DNA from: Butyricicoccus_A sp964513445
GTDB taxonomy: Bacteria; Bacillota; Clostridia; Oscillospirales; Butyricicoccaceae
DNA length: 64,000 nt
Direction of reading: 5' to 3'
Assembly: GCA_964513445.1 (NCBI GenBank)
Contig: CAZEMM010000001.1
Span: forward strand, 1-64,000
Shown one piece after another: positions 25,316-33,937 of the stretch (its first letter is position 1; the number at the start of each line of letters is the position of its first letter). The notes beneath the pieces were generated by a model. It did not search any database, was not told the DNA's origin, and saw nothing but the letters and a program-made list of their open reading frames with translations. A program made the translations under genes and the position numbers.

Positions 25316-25352
25316 AAAAAACCCGCCGGAATCAGACGATTCAAGCGGGTTT
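25316..25352 (-). terminator. Terminator of tRNA-Gln
   Basis: Stem aaacccgc / gcgggttt with the minus-strand T-run TTTTTT directly after. It begins 4 nt past the encoded CCA. Confidence 0.8.
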
Positions 25353-25355
25353 ATC

Positions 25356-25429
25356 TGGTTGCCGAAGAAGGATTCGAACCCTCACAAACAGAGTCAGAGT
25401 CTGTCGTGCTACCCTTACACAATTCGGCA
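25356..25429 (-). tRNA. tRNA-Gln (anticodon CTG)
   Basis: The minus strand folds as a complete cloverleaf: acceptor TGCCGAA / TTCGGCA, D-stem GTGT/GCAC, anticodon stem ACAGA/TCTGT with loop CTCTGAC (anticodon CTG, reading CAG), and T-arm GAGGG-TTCGAAT-CCTTC. CCA is encoded at 25356-25358. Confidence 0.93.
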
Positions 25430-25449
25430 ATGTGCAACCAACGTGTTAT

Positions 25450-25478
25450 ATTATACGCACGTTTGTGTGTGGTGTCAA
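25450..25478 (-). promoter_or_regulatory. Consensus promoter of tRNA-Gln
   Basis: Minus-strand TTGACA, 17 bp, TATAAT, about 20 bp before the mature tRNA. Confidence 0.85.
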
Positions 25479-25653
25479 GAGAAAATCTGAAAATTTTTCC
25501 GAAAAAATTTGTGAAAACACTGTGAATTTTGATGATATCGGTGGTAGAAAAAAGCCTATAGACGCAGTATAATAATAACTGCATCAAGAATGGCATCCGA
25601 ACATATCGGAAACCACAGAATTTACGCACTTTTTTGCATTTGGAGGCTCATGC

Positions 25654-27474
25654 ATGATCAGAAATGATTTAAGAAATATTGCGATTATTGCACACGTTGA
25701 CCACGGCAAGACGACGCTGGTCGACCAGATGCTCAAGCAGAGCGGCGCGTTCCGTCAGAATCAGGTTATCGAAGACCGCGTGATGGACAGCAATGATCTG
25801 GAACGCGAACGCGGCATTACCATCCTTGCCAAAAATACATCTGTTCATTACAAAGGCACAAAAATCAACATCGTTGACACACCGGGTCACGCTGATTTTT
25901 CCGGCGAGGTCGAGCGCATTCTCAAAATGGTGGACGGCGTTATCCTGCTCGTCGACGCCTTTGAGGGGCCAATGCCTCAGACCCGTTTCGTCCTGGAAAA
26001 GGCGCTGGAATTCGGCCACAAGATCATCATCGTCGTAAATAAGATTGACCGTCCGGATGCCCGTCTGGGCGATGTGGGCGACGAGGTGCTTGAGCTGCTG
26101 CTGACGCTGGACGCCACTGACGAACAGCTGGACAGTCCGATTCTCTATTGCTCCGGCCGTGACGGCACTGCTTCGTTTTCACCGAACACACCGTCTGAGG
26201 ACTTAACGCCGCTGTTTGAGACGATTTTGAACCACATCCCGGCGCCGCATGTCAATCCAGACGGCGACCTGCAAATGCTGGTTTCCTCCATCGACTACAA
26301 CGACTACGTCGGGCGTATTGCCATTGGCCGTGTAGAGCGCGGTACCATGCATGTCGGCCAGGAGCTTACCGTCTGTAACTACAACAGGCATTCTGAGCCA
26401 TACAAAGCGAAGGCCGTTTCCATGTATACCATCGACAGCTTAGGTCACACGCCCGTTGAGGAGATCTCCGCCGGTGATATCATCTGCGTTTCCGGTATTG
26501 AAAATGTTACAATCGGCGATACGCTGTGTGCGCCGAACAATCCGGAGCCTCTGCCGTTTGTAAAAATTTCCGAGCCAACGGTCGAGATGTTTTTTTCCGT
26601 CAACGATTCCCCGTTTGCCGGTCGGGAGGGTAAATATGTCACCTCCCGCCAGCTGCGCGAGCGTCTGCACCGCGAGCTGCTCAAGGATGTGTCCCTGCGC
26701 GTACATGAAACGGAAAATACAGACACCTTTCGCGTTGCCGGGCGCGGAGAAATGCATCTGTCTATCCTGATCGAAACGCTGCGCCGCGAGGGCTATGAGT
26801 TCCAGGTCGGTGCGCCGCGCGCACTGTTTAAAACCATCAACGGCAAGCGGTACGAGCCGATCGAGCGCATGGTTGCGGACGTTCCGGCAGATGCGCTCGG
26901 CTCCGTTATGGAAAAGATGGGCGCGCGCAAGGGTGAATTGCAGCACATGGCACCGCAGGGCGACCGCATGCGTGTGGAATTCCTTGTGCCGGCACGCGGC
27001 CTGTTCGGTTATAAGAACGAATTTTTGACCGATACCAAGGGTGAGGGCATTCTCAGCTCGGTATTTTATGATTACATGCCCTATCGCGGCGACATTTCCA
27101 AGCGCAACACCGGCTCGCTCATCGCGTTTGAGGCCGGTACCGCCGTTGCGTACGGCCTGTTCAACGCGCAGGAGCGCGGGCAGCTGTTTATCGGCGCGGG
27201 CACAGAGGTCTATGAGGGCATGATCGTTGGCGTCTCCCCCAAAAATGAGGACATGGCGGTCAATGTTTGCAAGAAAAAACAGCTGACCAACATGCGTTCC
27301 GCAGGCGCGGACGAAGCGCTTCGTCTGACCCCGCCGCGCATTATGTCGATTGAAGAAGCGATGGAATTCATCGGTGAGGATGAGCTGATCGAGATCACAC
27401 CGACCAGCATTCGCATGCGCAAGGCGATTTTATCCAATTCCGACCGCATGAAGAAGATAAAGTCGAACAAATAA
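25654..27474 (+). CDS. typA: Ribosome-associated GTPase TypA/BipA
   Basis: A 606-residue translational GTPase. G1 is AHVDHGKTT, G3 DTPGHADF, G4 NKIDRPDA; switch I has RGITI. Domain II, the EF-G-like domains III and V, and the BipA-specific C-terminal domain are all present and the length is normal. TypA binds the ribosome under stress and helps 50S assembly. GGAGG lies 8 nt before the ATG. A possible -10 (TATAAT near 25570) has a poor -35. The ridA-like gene follows by 29 bp. Confidence 0.98.
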   Translation: MIRNDLRNIAIIAHVDHGKTTLVDQMLKQSGAFRQNQVIEDRVMDSNDLERERGITILAKNTSVHYKGTKINIVDTPGHADFSGEVERILKMVDGVILLVDAFEGPMPQTRFVLEKALEFGHKIIIVVNKIDRPDARLGDVGDEVLELLLTLDATDEQLDSPILYCSGRDGTASFSPNTPSEDLTPLFETILNHIPAPHVNPDGDLQMLVSSIDYNDYVGRIAIGRVERGTMHVGQELTVCNYNRHSEPYKAKAVSMYTIDSLGHTPVEEISAGDIICVSGIENVTIGDTLCAPNNPEPLPFVKISEPTVEMFFSVNDSPFAGREGKYVTSRQLRERLHRELLKDVSLRVHETENTDTFRVAGRGEMHLSILIETLRREGYEFQVGAPRALFKTINGKRYEPIERMVADVPADALGSVMEKMGARKGELQHMAPQGDRMRVEFLVPARGLFGYKNEFLTDTKGEGILSSVFYDYMPYRGDISKRNTGSLIAFEAGTAVAYGLFNAQERGQLFIGAGTEVYEGMIVGVSPKNEDMAVNVCKKKQLTNMRSAGADEALRLTPPRIMSIEEAMEFIGEDELIEITPTSIRMRKAILSNSDRMKKIKSNK

Positions 27475-27503
27475 TCACATTTATTGAGAAAGTGAGGATC
27501 GTA

Positions 27504-27881
27504 ATGAAAAAGGTTATTGCAACGACAAACGCACCCGCCGCTATTGGCCCGTATTCGCAGGCAATTGAGACGGGCGGCTATCTGTTCACCTCCGGTCAGA
27601 TTCCGATCAATCCGGCTACCGGCGAAATTGAGGGCACGACCATTGAGGAGCAGGCCGAACAGGTCATGAAAAACATCGGCGCGCTGCTGGAGGCTGTCGG
27701 CCTGAGCTTCGCCAATGTGGTAAAAACCACGTGTTTTCTGGCGGATTTGGCGGACTTTGCCGCGTTTAATGCAGTCTATGCCAAGTATTTTCCGACGGAC
27801 GCTCCGGCGCGCTCCTGCTTTGCCGTAGCAGGTCTGCCAAAGGGCGCAAAGCTCGAGGTTGAGACGATCTGCGTCAAGTAA
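27504..27881 (+). CDS. ridA: RidA family reactive intermediate/imine deaminase
   Basis: A 125-residue RidA/YjgF/UK114 protein. Signature regions are NAPAAIGPYSQAI, FTSGQIPINPATGEI, and the C-terminal RSCFAVAGLPKGAKLEVETIC with the substrate-binding Arg and the catalytic Glu. It hydrolyses 2-aminoacrylate and other enamines produced by PLP enzymes. The ATG at 27504 is preceded by gtgagg; a GTG 12 bases upstream is in the same frame. Cotranscription with typA is likely. Confidence 0.95.
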   Translation: MKKVIATTNAPAAIGPYSQAIETGGYLFTSGQIPINPATGEIEGTTIEEQAEQVMKNIGALLEAVGLSFANVVKTTCFLADLADFAAFNAVYAKYFPTDAPARSCFAVAGLPKGAKLEVETICVK

Positions 27882-27891
27882 GCATCCATAC

Positions 27892-27927
27892 AAAGGGCTG
27901 GGCCAGCGGTGCCCAGCCCTTGTTTCA
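27892..27927 (+). terminator. Intrinsic terminator after ridA
   Basis: Perfect 11-bp stem (aagggctgggc / gcccagccctt), then gtttc. Confidence 0.8.
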
Positions 27928-28019
27928 TGCTCGTGTATCAACCATCCTCGGGCAGCACGGTACTATATCGGAATATAATACGCTTCGCCCACCGAATGCG
28001 CGCATCCCTGCGGTGTTGC

Positions 28020-29819
28020 CTATGTTTTGTTGCCGGCGAACTGCACCATATACAAAGAATAATACGCACCATGCTTTTGCAGCAGTTGCTCATGAGTGCC
28101 TGTTTCAACAACCCTGCCCCGATCCATGACAACAATGACATCCGCATCCTGAATCGTGGAAAGCCTGTGCGCAATGATTAGGCTTGTGCGGTTTCGCATC
28201 AGCTTGACCAAAGCATCCTGAATACTCTGCTCCGTCCTTGTATCCACAGAGGATGTCGCCTCGTCCAAAATCAAGATTTTGGGGTCGGCTATGATTGCTC
28301 TTGCAATATTCAAGAGCTGCCTCTGCCCGTGGGAAAGCCCTGCGCCGGCCTGTTTCAGGTACGTTTTGTATTTGTCCTGCAGGCGGTCAATAAACGGGGC
28401 GCAGTTGCTGGTCTGCGCCGCTCGGATCATCGCTTCATCATCCGCATCCGGCGCGCTGTATTTGATATTATGTTCAATCGTGTCGGAAAATAGCACCGTA
28501 TCCTGCAAAACAATGGCTGTATTATGCCGCAGCCAGCTTCGGTTCAACGTCAGGATGTTCTTCCCGTCAATCAATATCTCGCCGGAATCCGCATGGTAAA
28601 AACGCATCAGAAGATTGACCACGGTTGTTTTCCCGCTGCCGGTGGCTCCTACAAGAGCTATTTTCTGACCGAATTTTATCTCCAGGTCAAAATCACGCAG
28701 CACCTGCTCGCCGGGGATATAGGAAAAATTAACATGGCGGAAGGAAATATCTCCCTTTACGTTTTCAAGGATTTCGGCCCCGCCGTTATCCTCATCGGGC
28801 TGTTCCATCATCTCAAAGACACGCTCTGCGCTTGCAACCGCGGTCTGCAGCGACCCGTAAAGCTGCGCAATTTCGTTGAGCGGGCGCGAAAACTGCTTTG
28901 CATAAATAATAAAGGCAGAAATTACCCCGATGGTAATCAGGCCCTCCAGCGCAAAATAACCGCCAAATGCCGCAACGATTACAAACCCAAGGTTTGAAAT
29001 GCAGTTCATCAGCGGACCCATTGAGCCTCCGAGGATTTCCGCGCGAATCCCCTCGTTTGTCAGCCTGTCCGAAATTTCCGAAAACTCTTTTTTGACGCTT
29101 TCCTGCCGGTTATATGCAAGAACGGTTCGATAGCCGGAAATCATTTCCTCCGAATGGCCATTTAGTCTTCCAAGCGCATCTGCCCTCCTGCGGTAAACAC
29201 TGCGCATTTTCTTTGACATTTTCTTCGTCACCAAAACGGTAAGCACAACCGTGACCATCGTGATCAGGGTCAGCTGCCAGCAATACCAAAACATGATGGC
29301 GACTGTCCCGATCACCGTCAGAATACTGGAAACCAGCGAGCCAAGGCTCTGTGAAACGGTATTGGAAACGTTTTCAATATCATTTGTCATGCGGCTCATC
29401 ACATCGCCGTTTGAATGCGTGTCCAGATAAGCGATGGAAAGATGGTCGATCTTGCGGAATAAATCATAGCGCATCTGCCGGACTATGCTCTGGCTCAATC
29501 TGGCGGAGAGAATCGACTGCGCCAAGCTGAAGAGGCTGTTTAAAATGAAAACAACCAGCAGCCAAGCGAGCAGCAGGAGGAATTTTTGCCACAAATGCTC
29601 CTTAATCGTATCGATGACGTTTCCCTGCAAAGCCGGGGCGATCAAAGAAGAGACTGTTACGGCAATCACAGCAAAAGCCAATCCGAAGAGCAAGCCCTTT
29701 GACTGCATAAAATAGCGGAACAGCTTACCGAAGGTTTCCTTCGCGTTTTTCGGCTTCTCTACGGTCTGCCCCATCGTAGACTTGCGGCGAAGCTCAACCT
29801 TTGGTGTATTTCCCGACAT
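28020..29819 (-). CDS. ABC multidrug exporter, catalytic half
   Basis: A 599-residue half-transporter: six membrane helices (about residues 45-335), then an ATPase with Walker A GATGSGKT, signature LSHGQRQ and Walker B ILILDEATSSVD carrying the catalytic Glu. The N-terminal cytoplasmic extension of about 35 residues is typical of the second subunit of BmrCD/LmrCD-type exporters. Its start codon overlaps the stop of the partner gene by one base (TAATG) after a strong aaggaggtgatgg site. Together with the partner it should form a heterodimeric drug exporter in the membrane. Confidence 0.95.
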   Translation of the reverse strand: MSGNTPKVELRRKSTMGQTVEKPKNAKETFGKLFRYFMQSKGLLFGLAFAVIAVTVSSLIAPALQGNVIDTIKEHLWQKFLLLLAWLLVVFILNSLFSLAQSILSARLSQSIVRQMRYDLFRKIDHLSIAYLDTHSNGDVMSRMTNDIENVSNTVSQSLGSLVSSILTVIGTVAIMFWYCWQLTLITMVTVVLTVLVTKKMSKKMRSVYRRRADALGRLNGHSEEMISGYRTVLAYNRQESVKKEFSEISDRLTNEGIRAEILGGSMGPLMNCISNLGFVIVAAFGGYFALEGLITIGVISAFIIYAKQFSRPLNEIAQLYGSLQTAVASAERVFEMMEQPDEDNGGAEILENVKGDISFRHVNFSYIPGEQVLRDFDLEIKFGQKIALVGATGSGKTTVVNLLMRFYHADSGEILIDGKNILTLNRSWLRHNTAIVLQDTVLFSDTIEHNIKYSAPDADDEAMIRAAQTSNCAPFIDRLQDKYKTYLKQAGAGLSHGQRQLLNIARAIIADPKILILDEATSSVDTRTEQSIQDALVKLMRNRTSLIIAHRLSTIQDADVIVVMDRGRVVETGTHEQLLQKHGAYYSLYMVQFAGNKT

Positions 29820-31540
29820 TACGCCATCACCTCCTTTTTCAGCTGGGAACGGCAGATTTCCTGATATACCACAGAGCTTTTCAGCAGTTCTTCGTGCGTT
29901 CCGGAGTCGCAGATTTTTCCGTTATCCAATACAAGAATACGGTCTGCCCGCCTGACGGATGCAATCCTCTGCGCCACGATGATCTTTGTAGTATCCGCAA
30001 ATTCCCTGTTTAACGCGGCATACAGCGCCGCCTCTGTTTTCAGATCCAAAGCGCTGCTGGAATCGTCTAATATCAAAATTTCCGGCTTCCTGATGACAGC
30101 GCGGGCAATGGATATCCGCTGCTTTTGTCCGCCGGAAAGGGAATGTCCGTCCTCTGTCACGGACGTCTGATATCCCTCCGGCAGGGCTAGAATAAAGTCC
30201 TCGGCCTGCGCGATCTGCGCCGCATGAACGGTATCGCCGTCCTTTGTCTGACGCTTCCCCCAGCAGATATTTTCTTCAATGCTGAGGGAAAAAAGCTCTG
30301 CGTTCTGTTGGACAATGGCAATTTTCTCTCGGAGCGTCTCTATGGGGTAATCATTTACATCCACGCCGTCTACCTTGATTGTACCGCTTGTCACATCATA
30401 AAATCGCGGAATCAACTGTACAAGGCTGGACTTTCCACTGCCGGTCGAGCCGATGATGGCGAGCGTTTCTCCACGCCTGACAGCAAAGGAGATTGCATTG
30501 AGGATATAATTTCCCGGTGCATCCGGATACGCAAAGGAAACGTCATCGAAAACAATTTCGCCCCTGACAGCGTCGTCCGGATGCACAGCGCCGGATTTTT
30601 GTGAATTTTCCGTTTCCAGCACTTCCTTGATTCGTTTCCATGAAGCAGACGCCCTCGTAAAGGTCTGAAAAATGTTCGCCAGAAAAATGACCCTCATCAG
30701 GATCAGGGACAAATACGTAATCGCAGCCATCGTCTGCCCCGGTGTAATGCCGCCATTCCTCTGTACGGTATAGCCGCCCGCATACAGTACGCCGACCACG
30801 CACAAATTCAGGATAATATTCACACAGGGGTTCAGAAATGCAAGCGTTGTCTGCGCACGGAGATTTGTATCACACAGGCTGTCGTTTGCGCTTGAAAAAT
30901 GCTCCAATTCATAATCTTCCTTAACATATGCCTTCACGACCCTTGCTCCGGCAATATTTTCCTGCATAATGCAGTTAATACGGTCGATCTTCTGCTGGAT
31001 GATCGAATAAAGCGGAGAAACCTTTTTCAGAGAAAAAACAACCAAAATAACGACAAAAGGGAATCCGCAAGCCGCAACGAGTGCAAACAACGGAGACTGC
31101 CAATATAACATAAAAATTCCGCCCGCAAACATGACCGTGCACCGCACAAGGGAACGCATGGACATCATCACCATCTGCTCCACCTGCGTCACGTCATTGG
31201 TAATGCGTGTCACCAGCGCGCCGGTCGTAAAACGGTCCGTCTGTTCAAAAGAAAAGTCCATGATATGGGCAAACATATCCTTACGGACATCATTTCCAAA
31301 TTTTTGCGCGGCAGTGTTGGCAAACACGCCGCACAACACACCGCAGGTGCCTCCAAATACGACAAGAAGAAGCATCCGGATGCCCTCGCTGAAAATGATC
31401 TGCATATTACCGCCAAGGACGCCGTCATCCACGATAGTTGCCATCATGTCAGGCTGCAAAAGATCCATAGTCAGCTCGCCAAGCATGAACAAAGGGGCGA
31501 GCAGACAGCAGAGCCAGTATTTCCTTAAATATTTTGTCAT
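29819..31540 (-). CDS. ABC multidrug exporter, half with degenerate ATPase site
   Basis: A 573-residue half-transporter with six membrane helices and an ATPase with Walker A GSTGSGKS and signature LSGGQKQR. After Walker B the usual catalytic Glu is Asp (ILILDDSSSALD), the mark of the non-hydrolysing site in heterodimeric exporters such as BmrC or TM287. aaggag precedes the ATG, which overlaps the marR stop (ATGA). The gene order marR, degenerate half, catalytic half is the common arrangement for inducible drug exporters. Confidence 0.95.
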   Translation of the reverse strand: MTKYLRKYWLCCLLAPLFMLGELTMDLLQPDMMATIVDDGVLGGNMQIIFSEGIRMLLLVVFGGTCGVLCGVFANTAAQKFGNDVRKDMFAHIMDFSFEQTDRFTTGALVTRITNDVTQVEQMVMMSMRSLVRCTVMFAGGIFMLYWQSPLFALVAACGFPFVVILVVFSLKKVSPLYSIIQQKIDRINCIMQENIAGARVVKAYVKEDYELEHFSSANDSLCDTNLRAQTTLAFLNPCVNIILNLCVVGVLYAGGYTVQRNGGITPGQTMAAITYLSLILMRVIFLANIFQTFTRASASWKRIKEVLETENSQKSGAVHPDDAVRGEIVFDDVSFAYPDAPGNYILNAISFAVRRGETLAIIGSTGSGKSSLVQLIPRFYDVTSGTIKVDGVDVNDYPIETLREKIAIVQQNAELFSLSIEENICWGKRQTKDGDTVHAAQIAQAEDFILALPEGYQTSVTEDGHSLSGGQKQRISIARAVIRKPEILILDDSSSALDLKTEAALYAALNREFADTTKIIVAQRIASVRRADRILVLDNGKICDSGTHEELLKSSVVYQEICRSQLKKEVMA

Positions 31541-31965
31541 CTTGGAAGCTCCTTGCTCAGAATCTCAGAAAGCTCAGTCAGCAGCTGCTTCATCATTTGC
31601 TCCTTTTCCGGCGTAAGGAGCATCGTGATCCTTTGATCGGCTGAATCCATTTTCTCCCGTATCTGTTTGGCGCAGATTTCTCCTTTTTCAGTCAGGTAAA
31701 GCTTCACATATCGTTGGTCTCCGCTATTCGTTTTCTTTTCCAAATAGCCCTCATACTGCATATTTTTTATTATCTGACTGACAGATGCCATCGTAATGTT
31801 GCGGTGGGACGCAATCTCTTTTTGGCTGGCTCCCGGGTTACGGAGCAGAAATGTCAGCACCCTGCGGTAGGAATCAGGAACGCCGGCTTCCGCAGCGATG
31901 CATTTCATATAATTCGCCCATATTTTAAACGTTTCCTTAATCATCAGCATCAATGGTTTGTCCAT
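31537..31965 (-). CDS. MarR family transcriptional repressor
   Basis: A 142-residue MarR protein. The winged helix is clear: NPGASQKEIASHRNITMASVSQIIKNMQYEGYLEKKTNSGDQRYVKLYLTEKG-type layout with the Asp-Arg wing. I choose the start at 31965 because GGAGG lies 6 nt upstream; a Met four codons earlier overlaps that site. Its stop overlaps the first ABC gene. A palindrome at 31981-31998 directly between the -10 and the start is the probable autoregulatory operator. Confidence 0.93.
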   Translation of the reverse strand: MDKPLMLMIKETFKIWANYMKCIAAEAGVPDSYRRVLTFLLRNPGASQKEIASHRNITMASVSQIIKNMQYEGYLEKKTNSGDQRYVKLYLTEKGEICAKQIREKMDSADQRITMLLTPEKEQMMKQLLTELSEILSKELPR

Positions 31966-31980
31966 AAGCGCCTCCATTAA

Positions 31981-31998
31981 TAGTTAGGTTCTTAACTA
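31981..31998. promoter_or_regulatory. Probable MarR operator
   Basis: TAGTTAGGTTCTTAACTA: 6-bp perfect arms TAGTTA/TAACTA, extended by G and C, abutting the -10 box. Binding would block the marR-ABC operon promoter. Confidence 0.65.
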
Positions 31999-32027
31999 AT
32001 TATATGCGTCTACTTGAAATATGTCAA
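31999..32027 (-). promoter_or_regulatory. Consensus promoter of the marR-ABC operon
   Basis: Minus-strand TTGACA, 17 bp, TATAAT. The adjoining 32028-32369 holds no gene I can support; a plus-strand TACAAT near 32153 could be a -10 for the phosphatase gene. Confidence 0.85.
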
Positions 32028-32369
32028 GATAAAAACGATTGTGCGCGTTCGCTTCTTTCAGCATCTGTCTGTAATTTTCTCCTCTGTATTTTCACCGTTT
32101 CCGGGGAATCTCTGATTTAACCGGCACTTCCACATAGATCTCTGATGTGGTACAATATCCTTATCAAAGGCGTCAGATCGGGTGCATAACGAAAGCCGAC
32201 ACCATTGTAGATGCCGGCATCATCAGTGCGTTCTGCCAAAAACGCTTAATCCGAAAAAACGACGAAAATATGCACATACAGAGGCATTTTCAGGATATAA
32301 GCTGTATATTTTTTGATTATGGAGCCATGGTCGCTTTTTGATTCATGGATTTTCTGGGAGGTACGATAT

Positions 32370-33059
32370 ATGAGGATAGAACTGGAAGGAGCAAAAAACA
32401 TACGGGACTTTTCGGAATATGGTTTCCCGGGCTATATCCGATCCTCCCATCTGCATGATATTACCGAAAAGGATGCGCAGATGCTTGCGAAAAACTATCA
32501 TTTGAAAACGGTCATTGACCTTCGTACAAATGTGGAACGGGAAGAAAATCCGGATTATGCCATTTCAGGTGTTAATTTTCTGCGTATGCCGCTTTTTGAC
32601 GATGCCGTGCTGGGCATTTCTCATGAAAGCGCGTTGGACAGGTTTGATGCAGAGGCTCTGCCCGATATGGTAGAGCTATATCGTATGCTGGTAACAGATA
32701 GGCGCTGCATCCGACAGATCAAAAAGGTGATGGATGTAATCCTTTCACCGGCGAGAGACGGCGCTGTCCTTTGGCACTGCACCGAGGGAAAGGATCGCTG
32801 CGGCCTGATCTCCGCCCTGTTCCTGATGATAAAGGGCTTTGACTACGATACCGTCTTGCAGGACTATTTAAAAACAAATGCAGTCAATGTGCGGAAAGCA
32901 GAGCAGTATTACGCACATATTCTTGCCGAAAAGAAAAGTGAACAGCTTGCAGCAGCGGTAAGGAATGCGCTTCTGGCAAAAAAGGAATATTTTGACGCCG
33001 CCTATCATGGCTTGCAAGAAATAAGCGAGACGTACCTGCCGTACTGCGCCGGCTGCTGA
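32370..33059 (+). CDS. Tyrosine-protein phosphatase
   Basis: A 229-residue protein of the bacterial PTP family related to LipA/IphP. The signature loop is HCTEGKDRCG (HCX5R), with the general acid expected in the preceding strand-loop. The N-terminal NIRDF segment and TVIDLRTNVEREENPD are family hallmarks. Such enzymes remove phosphate from tyrosine or phosphoinositides. The start at 32370 follows ggaggt. It sits alone; the EamA gene follows after 41 bp and may be cotranscribed. Confidence 0.93.
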   Translation: MRIELEGAKNIRDFSEYGFPGYIRSSHLHDITEKDAQMLAKNYHLKTVIDLRTNVEREENPDYAISGVNFLRMPLFDDAVLGISHESALDRFDAEALPDMVELYRMLVTDRRCIRQIKKVMDVILSPARDGAVLWHCTEGKDRCGLISALFLMIKGFDYDTVLQDYLKTNAVNVRKAEQYYAHILAEKKSEQLAAAVRNALLAKKEYFDAAYHGLQEISETYLPYCAGC

Positions 33060-33100
33060 GGCTGTGATTTAGATGTCAAAATAAAGCAGAAGGTGATTTG

Positions 33101-33916
33101 GTGAAAAACAGATGGATACCCATTTTATACGCATTTCTGGCGGCTGTGTTCTATGCCATCAATACGCCGCTTTCAAAGCTGCTGCTCGATCAGATCCCGA
33201 CTACCTTTATGGCCTCGTTCCTGTACCTGGGAGCCGGAGCCGGCGTAGGCGTCATGTATCTGTTCCATTGGAGCCATGAAGAAAAAACGGAACGGCTCAC
33301 CCAACAGAATCTTCCTTATACGATTGGGATGATCGCGCTGGATATTCTAGCTCCAATTTCCCTGATGATGGGTATTCAGTATGGTACGGCAGCCAATGCG
33401 TCGCTTCTGGGTAATTTTGAAATCGTTGTGCTCAAGGGTATCTTTTCAGGGGGTGGCGCGTTCATCATCGCGTTGCTCCTGGGAGAAAAGCTCCCGAAGC
33501 CTACGTTAATTTTGTCTGCCATGCTCCTCGGCTATGTAGCATATGGCCTCAGTATTTTCCTCTACATTAGGGCACAGAGGGATCTCGGCGCAGCAAAAAC
33601 GAGTGCCTACTATGCCGCCGCGCCGTTCGTGGGCGCGCTCCTGTCGTTTGTTTTGATAAATGAAACGCTGACATGGATTTACTTTGTCGCGCTGGTAATT
33701 ATGATAGTGGGAACTGTCTTTGTAGTTATGGATACGATTGCCAGACATCATCTACACCAGCATACACATACGTTTACCCATACGCATGACGGAAGCACAC
33801 ATACGCATACCTTCACTCATTCCCATGAGCATGATCATTATGTAGCGCTGGATAAACATGAACACCACCATAGGAAAAAAGAGCTTGAAGCGGCTGCCGG
33901 ACATACGCATATGTAG
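33101..33916 (+). CDS. EamA/DMT family transporter with His-rich tail, internally shortened
   Basis: A 271-residue membrane protein. The N-terminal part (AINTPLSKLLL, ALDILAPISLMMGIQYGTAANASLL) and the C-terminal part (KGIFSGGGAFIIALLLGEKLP, YIRAQRDLGAAKTSAYYAAAPFVG) match opposite halves of a clostridial EamA transporter. Around NFEIVVLKG the end of the first EamA repeat and the start of the second seem directly joined, leaving out about 70 residues present in relatives as I remember them. A His-rich tail of about 55 residues (HTHTFTHTHDG and similar) suggests metal binding. Start is GTG at 33101 (or TTG 33098) after aaggtgat. Export activity is doubtful if the deletion is real. Confidence 0.8.
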   Translation: MKNRWIPILYAFLAAVFYAINTPLSKLLLDQIPTTFMASFLYLGAGAGVGVMYLFHWSHEEKTERLTQQNLPYTIGMIALDILAPISLMMGIQYGTAANASLLGNFEIVVLKGIFSGGGAFIIALLLGEKLPKPTLILSAMLLGYVAYGLSIFLYIRAQRDLGAAKTSAYYAAAPFVGALLSFVLINETLTWIYFVALVIMIVGTVFVVMDTIARHHLHQHTHTFTHTHDGSTHTHTFTHSHEHDHYVALDKHEHHHRKKELEAAAGHTHM

Positions 33917-33937
33917 CTGCTTTTGTACATTCTCGCC

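Noticed and set aside
32028..32369. Small gene before the tyrosine phosphatase
   Set aside because: Short frames exist but none has a ribosome site or recognisable sequence.
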